Shown piece by piece: positions 60,973 through 64,000 of a DNA stretch of 64,000 nucleotides. The position numbers and the translations under genes were made by a program. The stretch lies in contig JADNYJ010000132.1 of NCBI GenBank assembly GCA_015501075.1, positions 52,368 to 116,367 on the forward strand, read 5' to 3'. The notes under the pieces are model-generated. The model was given only the letters and a program-made list of their open reading frames with translations, had not been told where the DNA came from and searched no databases. Within the stretch, counting starts at the first letter, position 1, and each line of letters begins with the position of its first letter. This stretch comes from Gymnopilus junonius. Taxonomy: Eukaryota > Basidiomycota > Agaricomycetes > Agaricales > Galerinaceae.

Positions 60973-61545
60973 AATTGTTTTGTTCTGGGCGTCCTTATTT
61001 CTTAAATAAATGCATCTGATATAAATCTTTTCCCTAAGTTGAGTTTGCCTGTTACAAAACGACATTACGGTGAAGAATATGTTGTAAGTATGATGACTTC
61101 TACGGATGCAGGACAGGGCCTCGGCAAATTCCATTTGTACCTTGAGGCTAAATGCTAGTCACATCAGTAAGTCATCCATTTACTTGCGCACTTTTGCTGA
61201 ATGGAAAACAGCTAATTACTTGATTGAATATGTAAGTGAGAGATATAATGTCCACCTTGTCAGAACAGATAGAGGAGACAGGATCCACGGGCAGGGAAGG
61301 CCAAGCGGCATGCCTTTCGGCAGCAGCTTTTTGGGATTCTAGGCTAGAACTCCGACACTCCAAAAATAATGTGCCTTTTTTTCACTTTTTTCCTAAAAAA
61401 AGCTAATCATATATGAGAAAATAAGCAAAGAGAGAAAAGAGATAAAAGGGCACGAAGAAAAGTGAATGAGAAAGAAAATGAGAATAAAGTAAGATAAGAA
61501 GAAAGAGAAAAGGAAGAAGAAAGCAGAAAAATAAAGGCGTCAGAC
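60973..61545. other. No gene recognised
   Basis: Purine-rich stretch at 61400-61540 (AGAAAAG-type). Frames at 61106-61342 lack known features. No relic of the 242-residue gene was found in this position. Confidence 0.4.
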
Positions 61546-61836
61546 TTACATAAAAGTCTCATCGACTTCTTCATTGGCTAGAGCACGAACTTGAACTTGG
61601 GGTGCGACTGCCTTCTGGTTGAACTGAGTGCGACCCTCAAAAGCCATCCTCCCGCTCAAACTGCTCATCGTCAGCACCATCAGCCCCGTCGTATTCAGCA
61701 GCCAAATAAATCCTGCATTTCCGCCACGACTGACCTGCTGATCGAGCCGAACGAAGGAGCCGTCAAAGACATGCTGTGCAGCGTAAAACCAGTATATAGG
61801 GCTCCTGAGCGGAATGCGTGAGAGCCGACCCTGTTG
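61546..61836 (-). CDS. C-terminal exon of an unknown gene
   Basis: The minus-strand frame after the acceptor gcgtgcag (61837-61844) reads QQGRLSRIPLRSPIYWFY, AAQHVFDGSFVRLDQQ, GFIWLLNTTGLMVLTM, and QFNQKAVAPQVQVRALANEE, to TAA 61546. One hydrophobic stretch (about GFIWLLNTTGLMVLTM) could be a membrane segment. A possible preceding exon ends at about 61945 with a gtaagt donor, but its own start was not found. No family is recognised. Confidence 0.35.
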   Translation of the reverse strand, partial: QQGRLSRIPLRSPIYWFYAAQHVFDGSFVRLDQQVSRGGNAGFIWLLNTTGLMVLTMSSLSGRMAFEGRTQFNQKAVAPQVQVRALANEEVDETFM

Positions 61837-61945
61837 CTGCACGCATCAAAGTGAATCAAGTTAATGGAACAGAGTTACAATGGGGAATGGGAAGACGGAG
61901 GCGACCGTTGGAAGTGAAGGCGCCTCCCCAAATCCCTCGCCTGCC

Positions 61946-62431
61946 CTGGAATTACTTACGCAATTTTTCTTGGTACCCGATCCCCCTCCTCTCCGTGCTT
62001 GTGCTTTCCCACCGACTTCATCCTCGAATATAGCAGCTCCTTATTCCAGTCCCATCTTCATATCCACGATGAAGACGGACCGCAGACCTTCTTGTCTGTA
62101 GGCTATGTTTGGTCATGGTCTTATGGTCTACCCTCATGATGATGGATTCATTCCAGGATGACACTCTTCTGTAAAGCTTTCTCTACAGGTGGGTATTCGT
62201 CCTCTTCTTTTTGACAGCTGCAATTGAACCACAATCCCTTACCTGCTCTGGGCAGAGGACAACAAGTAGTTTAGTGAACGTAACACGATCAGTCATTGTT
62301 CCAGCTAGAACGCTTTGACAGGTCTGTTTGCCTGCATGATGTCCCATGATCATCGCATGTCCGGGACATGCTAGGACCCAAGATCGATAAAAGGGAGGAA
62401 CACTCTGACAGGTTTCACACATTTGAGAGAA
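61946..62431. other. Region upstream of the flavoprotein gene
   Basis: Probably contains upstream exons of the minus-strand gene and the promoter of the plus-strand flavoprotein gene. None could be delimited. Confidence 0.3.
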
Positions 62432-64000
62432 ATGGAACGCTCAGTTAACCTTCTCCCCCGTCGTCCAGTGCCCAGCAAGCGTAACCACTATGTTCGTGCA
62501 GAACGACCTCTCTCTTATCAGCCACGCTTCGTCCCTGTCGAGACGCAACCTGTCAACAATTACGGCTATCCGGAACCAGGAATCCAGGTGAAGCCTGCTT
62601 TCGTCCTACAGATGTACTGCGCTCATCCTCCCTCAATACTATCAACAGTCGCCCACAGCTCGTCAGGTCATCGCCAAAGATTTCCTAGTATCCGACGAGA
62701 CCTGGGAAGACATCTGTAATTCCGGGGATGTTGATTATATCGTTATAGGATCGGGCGTAAGGCTGCTCATTCCTTATTCCCACTCACTAATCCCGACCTT
62801 CTCTCCTTCTATCTCAGTTTACTGCCCTCGCCTTCATTGAACAAACACTAAAGCAAGACCCGAAAAAGAAAATCATTTGCCTCGAGAGAGGAGGTAAGTA
62901 GAAATAGCGAAACTGTACATGAATGCTGACCATATTTTCCGAACAACAGATTTCTGGCTTCCAGACCATTTCCAAAATCTTCCCCTGCCATTCAAGTACA
63001 CTCTTGGAGGACCAAGCGAGACATTTCCATTTTCACTCTCTCGTCTGACCTATGAAAGTACTGTCAAATTTGTTCATGGTTCCACCCCCTTCTTTGGAGG
63101 TCGTTCCACCTTCTGGTCTGCGTGGTCTCCTACGCCGACTCCGGATCTCATGCGCGAATGGCCCTCGTCGATGCTCAAAGTGGCTGGTAATTCCGATTCA
63201 GAATTCTTTAAGCGTGCCAGGGCTCTCCTCAAAGTCACACCCGCTGATGAGATCGGGCCTCCGTACGCCAACCTCCAGGTCGAAATAAATGAACGCTTGA
63301 AGAATGTCAAGGGGAAGATTCCATCTGCGACCGATGCCTATCCCGCTCCTATGGCCGTTGGCGCTGTTGCTCAGTCAACCACCATTCGTTTCACCAAATT
63401 TTCCACGCCTGGCGCTCTTCTCGCACTTTACGAGCAACAACAGGATAGGGTGAAGAACAAAACAGGCTCTGCACTCCTTCTAGCTACCAACACGGCCGTC
63501 CAATACTTGGTCACTGAGCTTGGTTTTCCTCTGATTCCTAAGGCAGGCGATGATGACATCCCTGTCAGATTTGTCCGCTCTGACCGTGGACCTGATCTTC
63601 CAATTCGCCCAAACACGAAATTATACTCTGCGCCGGCGCATTTCCGAATGCGACTCTACTTCTCAATAGCTTCTCCGGGCACAGGTACCGACTATCGCCG
63701 GCGTCGGACAGACAGTGACAGGGCATTTCCTTCTCATGTCGTCGGTCGTGTCCGCAGGTCGGCTTTCACCAGCTTGGACCCTGAAAAGCTCGAGATTTCC
63801 GCAGAATACATTGCTGGTCTTGCGTCCAACGGCCTGCAATATCACATCCAGGTCACAGGAGTCTCCTCGCCCGACCCTCATCAAGACGCTGAGGATGCTG
63901 CGCGATTCTGTCCCGTACGTAGTTTCCTGACAGCACAAGATTCATAGTTCTAATATCCTCAATGCGACCTCCAGGACTATGCGGCCGGCTGCTACCCAAG
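62432..64000 (+). CDS. GMC / pyranose-2-oxidase-like FAD oxidoreductase (3' end outside window)
   Basis: Exons 62432-62587, 62649-62756, 62818-62893, 62950-63914 and 63975-64000 (continuing). The protein starts MERSVNLLPRRPVPS. Near residue 80 the FAD-binding fold reads DYIVIGSG-FTALAF, completed by a strand ending in ICLERGDFW; the intron falls right after the GSG turn. Further on, STPFFGGRSTFWSAW corresponds to the flavin-contacting segment that pyranose 2-oxidase shows as GG-STHW. A substrate-domain region follows with KFSTPGALL and PDPHQDAEDAARFCP. Secreted signal is absent at the start, so an intracellular enzyme is likely. Substrate unknown. The gene ends beyond 64000. Confidence 0.7.

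Noticed and set aside
1..64000. tRNA or rRNA genes
   Set aside because: Looked for B-box-like GGTTCGAATCC motifs with a foldable partner and for rRNA-like segments by eye; none was convincing. A covariance-model scan would settle it.

Overview
The window is nuclear DNA of a mushroom-forming basidiomycete (Agaricomycetes). Genes are cut by many short GT-AG introns of about 50-65 nt, and the families are typical of that group: DUF6534 seven-helix proteins, a DUF2235-WD40 protein, fungal MYND proteins with an Mss51-like C-terminal domain, a Crypton-type tyrosine recombinase with a SAP-domain partner, and a GMC/pyranose-oxidase-like flavoprotein. No rRNA, tRNA or CRISPR array was recognised. All gene models are spliced by eye using reading phase, so exon borders are predictions.

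Layout. 0-23 kb is a duplicated, repeat-rich district. A MYND/Mss51-like gene occurs as two full copies (1462-3706 and 9327-11317, both minus) and two broken pieces (about 18.5 and 22.7 kb). Each full copy faces, tail to tail, a copy of a 242-codon basic-protein gene (intact at 8119-9080, relic at 1-290), and has at its head the relic of a divergent gene. Between the copies lie large repeat blocks that carry a GC-rich lead followed by about 0.52-kb tandem units. 24-27 kb carries a DUF6534 membrane-protein gene inside a segment that is repeated, inverted, at 53.2-55.8 kb. 30.2-33.9 kb is a decayed two-gene mobile element (SAP-domain protein facing a Crypton-like recombinase). 36.4-37 kb is a glucanase relic. 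37.8-40.9 kb is an apparently intact DUF2235 hydrolase fused to seven WD40 repeats. 42.9-51.3 kb is one very long, low-complexity scaffold-like gene on the minus strand with several frame breaks; its 5' end runs into a dispersed repeat.

58.3-61 kb holds a third complete MYND/Mss51-like gene with an intact divergent partner only 78 bp away, and 62.4-64 kb is the start of a flavoprotein oxidoreductase that leaves the window.

How parts fit together: the MYND gene, its divergent 203-residue partner and the convergent 242-residue gene travel together as a module. The three full MYND copies share eight introns at matching positions, including an 11-nt microexon that encodes part of the zinc finger. 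That module and the DUF2235-WD40 gene are the most attractive candidates for undescribed biology. The remaining space is mostly repeat debris.
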